Assembly (NCBI GenBank): GCA_019417145.1
Contig: DXVY01000077.1
Location: 1 to 7,562 of the forward strand
Source: Clostridiales bacterium
Lineage (GTDB): Bacteria; Bacillota; Clostridia; Oscillospirales; Acutalibacteraceae
Reading direction: 5' to 3'
DNA length: 7,562 nt
In this document: piece after piece, positions 5,593-7,562 of the stretch
Layout of the letters: each line of letters begins with the position of its first letter
How positions within the stretch are numbered: position 1 is the first letter of the stretch
Position numbers and translations under genes: made by a program
The notes under the pieces: model-generated
Database searches by the model: none
The model's input: the letters and a program-made list of their open reading frames with translations, nothing else
Told to the model about the DNA's origin: nothing

Positions 5593-7091
5593 AGCTTTAT
5601 GTCTGCGATACCGCCTTTCACTACGAACTAGAAAAGCTTTGCCGATTGTTTTACCCCTTTGAGAAGATCCAGGTGGCGGTTTCGGATGGGCTGCCGCCGG
5701 AGGAGGACGATACCGTCTGCGCCCTGCGGCAGGAGGAAGACGGTGGATACCGGCTGATCGGCAGGGTAAAGGTGGGCGGCCGGGCTTTCGAAAAAACCGA
5801 CCGGCTGGAGGACCGGGCCGACGCGGCCGAATGTGAACGAAGGCTGGCTGTATTGTTGTACGAGTGCTTTGCGTCGCTTACCGGCATGCGCCCCCGGTGG
5901 GGGATATTAACCGGCGTCCGCCCGGCCAAGCTTATGCGTCGGCTGACCGAGGAGATAGGAGAGGGGGCCGCCGCCGATTACTTTGAAAGCAAGCTGCTGG
6001 TGTCGCCCGAGAAAATTGCCCTCTGCCGGGAGGTGGGCGCCAGCGAGGACGCCATAACCGCCCTTTCCCAGCCAGATTCCTTCAGCCTTTATATTTCCAT
6101 TCCCTTTTGTCCCAGCCGCTGCTCCTATTGTTCTTTTGTCTCCCATTCGGTGGAGAAGGCCGGGAGACTAATCCCGGGTTATGTGGAGCTGCTCCAAAAG
6201 GAAATCGCCCGCACCGGCCGTCTGGCGGCCGAAGCGGCCCTCCGATTGGAAACGGTTTATATCGGCGGCGGTACCCCCACCACCCTGTCGGCGGAACAAT
6301 TGGCCCGCGTGATGGCGGCGGTGGCGGCCCATTTTGATTTGTCCTGCCTGCGGGAGTATACGGTGGAGGCAGGGCGGCCGGATACCATAACGGCGGAAAA
6401 GCTGCGGGCTATGAAGGCCGGCGGCGCCACCCGCATCAGCATCAATCCCCAGACCATGGAGGACCGGGTGCTGGCGGCCGTGGGCCGGCGGCATACGGCG
6501 GCCCAGACCGAGGAGGCCTTCCGACTGGCCCGGCGCCTTGGATTTGACAATATCAATATGGACCTGATCGCCGGCCTGCCCGCCGATACGGTCGCGGGCT
6601 TTGCACGCACCATGGACCGAATTCTGGAATTGGATCCGGAGAGCGTGACCATCCATACCCTTTCCATGAAGCGGGCCTCCCGGTTGTCCATGGGCGGCCT
6701 GCTGCCCGAGCAGGAGGCCGGAAAGACGGCCGAGGAAATGGTGGAGCTGGGCGGTCGGCGACTGCGGGAAGCGGGCATTCGTCCCTATTATATGTATCGT
6801 CAGAGCAAAACCGTGGGAAACTTGGAGAATGTGGGTTATGCTAAGAGGGGATACGAGGGGCTTTATAACGTTTATATTATGGACGAGACCCATTCGATTT
6901 TAGCCTGCGGCGCCTCGGGCGTCACCAAGCTGCGAGATCCGAACAGCCCCCACATTGAACGCATTTTTAACTTTAAATATCCATATGAATATAGTAGCCG
7001 TTTTGACGAGATGACGGCTCGAAAGGATAGAGTGAGGACATTTTATGAAATTTACAGAACACCGGCTGACGGCGGCCAGCGCCATCAATGA
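5589..7091 (+). CDS. hemZ: Radical SAM protein HemZ (oxygen-independent coproporphyrinogen III dehydrogenase family)
   Basis: The 500-residue product is a HemN-like radical SAM enzyme; the family name refers to oxygen-independent decarboxylation of coproporphyrinogen III. A HemZ-specific N-terminal region (about 1-160) contains GILTGVRPAKL (105-115). The 4Fe-4S/SAM site is CPSRCSYC (C174, C178, C181) after SLYISIPF. IGGGTPTTLS (225-234) is the glycine-rich SAM-binding stretch. SINPQTM (284-290), GRRHT (299-303) and INMDLIAGLP (322-331) are HemN-family motifs. The C-terminal NVGYAKRGY (414-422) and ACGASGVTKL (439-448) are typical of HemZ. Length and motifs are complete. The start at 5589 overlaps the upstream stop by 4 nt. 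GAGGG at 5574-5578 (10 nt spacing) or GAGG at 5582-5585 (3 nt) could serve as the binding site; neither is ideal, which fits translational coupling. The 3' end overlaps the kinase gene by 47 nt. No other heme gene is in view, so the real substrate is uncertain. Confidence 0.92.
   Translation: MKLYVCDTAFHYELEKLCRLFYPFEKIQVAVSDGLPPEEDDTVCALRQEEDGGYRLIGRVKVGGRAFEKTDRLEDRADAAECERRLAVLLYECFASLTGMRPRWGILTGVRPAKLMRRLTEEIGEGAAADYFESKLLVSPEKIALCREVGASEDAITALSQPDSFSLYISIPFCPSRCSYCSFVSHSVEKAGRLIPGYVELLQKEIARTGRLAAEAALRLETVYIGGGTPTTLSAEQLARVMAAVAAHFDLSCLREYTVEAGRPDTITAEKLRAMKAGGATRISINPQTMEDRVLAAVGRRHTAAQTEEAFRLARRLGFDNINMDLIAGLPADTVAGFARTMDRILELDPESVTIHTLSMKRASRLSMGGLLPEQEAGKTAEEMVELGGRRLREAGIRPYYMYRQSKTVGNLENVGYAKRGYEGLYNVYIMDETHSILACGASGVTKLRDPNSPHIERIFNFKYPYEYSSRFDEMTARKDRVRTFYEIYRTPADGGQRHQ
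7034..7037 (+). promoter_or_regulatory. Ribosome binding site of the nucleoside kinase gene, inside hemZ
   Basis: GAGG lies 7 nt ahead of the ATG at 7045. A TGA at 7033-7035 in the kinase frame rules out any start further upstream, so 7045 is the earliest possible ATG. The site lies within hemZ codons. Confidence 0.65.
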
Positions 7092-7562
7092 GGCGTTGGC
7101 CGCCGGAGAGGCCGATTATATAAGGGCGGAGGAATCCCGTTATCACGCCGCCGTGCGGGCCTTTGCCAACGCGGTGGCCGCCCGTCTGCCGGCGGTTCAG
7201 GGCAGCCAGATCATCATGCTGGCCGGGCCCACGTCTTCCGGCAAGACCACCACCGCCCAGATTCTGCGGGATATGCTGGCCCATCGGGGGATGGGCGCGG
7301 CCACCATATCGCTGGACGATTTTTATCTCCGGCCGGACTGCATGCCCACGCCGGCGGGCGGAAAGCCGGATTACGAAAGCGTGCACGCCTTAGATCTGCC
7401 CCTGATGCGCCGCTTTTTTGCGGAGCTGTTGGAAAAGGGGGAGGCCGACATGCCCCGGTTCGATTTTCAGGCGGCGGCCCGGGCGGCGGAGCCGTTGCAT
7501 ATAAGGCCTTCGCCGGGGGATGTAGCCATTGTGGAGGGTATCCACGCCCTCAATCCCCTGAT
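7045..7562 (+). CDS. Uridine kinase-type nucleoside kinase, 3' end outside the window
   Basis: The reading frame is open from the ATG at 7045 to the right edge, giving 172 residues and no stop, so the gene is partial. The P-loop GPTSSGKT is at residues 61-68 after a hydrophobic strand (IIMLA). SLDDFYL (89-95) is the Walker B-like, substrate-side segment of the uridine kinase/phosphoribulokinase family. DYESVHALDLPL (109-120), MPRFDF (136-141) and VEGIHALNP (163-171) also match clostridial nucleoside kinases of this family. It most likely transfers phosphate from ATP to a nucleoside or related small molecule in the cytoplasm; the substrate cannot be read from the sequence. Many clostridial relatives are about 550 residues long, with a TGS/ThrRS-like N-terminal half before the kinase domain. 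Here only about 60 residues precede the P-loop, and an in-frame stop at 7033-7035 shows the gene cannot begin further upstream. It overlaps hemZ by 47 nt in another frame. Confidence 0.85.
   Translation, partial: MKFTEHRLTAASAINEALAAGEADYIRAEESRYHAAVRAFANAVAARLPAVQGSQIIMLAGPTSSGKTTTAQILRDMLAHRGMGAATISLDDFYLRPDCMPTPAGGKPDYESVHALDLPLMRRFFAELLEKGEADMPRFDFQAAARAAEPLHIRPSPGDVAIVEGIHALNPL

Overview
The window looks like chromosomal DNA from a GC-rich, Gram-positive anaerobe of the class Clostridia, possibly an Oscillospiraceae/Ruminococcaceae-type gut bacterium. This rests on the gene order (recJ, rel, dtd, an MBL-fold hydrolase, hemZ), which is familiar from Clostridia, on strong purine-rich Shine-Dalgarno sites, and on the G+C-rich third codon positions. 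The genus is an inference and cannot be fixed from the sequence alone.

Layout: six genes lie head to tail on the + strand and fill almost the whole window. They are recJ (58-2139), a bifunctional (p)ppGpp synthetase/hydrolase gene rel (2126-4405), dtd (4419-4889), a glyoxalase II-like metallo-hydrolase gene (4948-5592), hemZ (5589-7091), and the 5' part of a uridine kinase-type nucleoside kinase gene (7045 to beyond the right edge). Three of the five junctions overlap (14, 4 and 47 nt), one gap is 13 nt, and the only larger gap is 58 nt, between dtd and the hydrolase gene. That gap holds a GC-rich hairpin and then an A/T-rich leader. The set looks like one transcription unit with translational coupling. 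No convincing promoter or intrinsic terminator is visible inside it; the first 57 bases are too short to judge.

How the genes work together: this is a housekeeping cluster, not a dedicated pathway. RecJ trims single-stranded DNA in repair. Rel sets the alarmone level during amino-acid starvation. Dtd removes D-amino acids mischarged onto tRNA. The hydrolase is of unknown substrate. HemZ is a HemN-like radical SAM enzyme. The final kinase probably phosphorylates a nucleoside or similar small molecule. Rel and Dtd share a link to tRNA charging, but nothing else ties all six into one process.

I found no RNA gene, mobile element, CRISPR array, attachment site or transferred island, and no clear sign of an undescribed system. 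The points worth a second look are small: an Asn in place of Gln in the active-site SQFT motif of Dtd, a nucleoside kinase that lacks the long N-terminal part of many clostridial relatives, the absence of apt between recJ and rel, a longer Rel N-terminus, and the hairpin in the one real intergenic gap.
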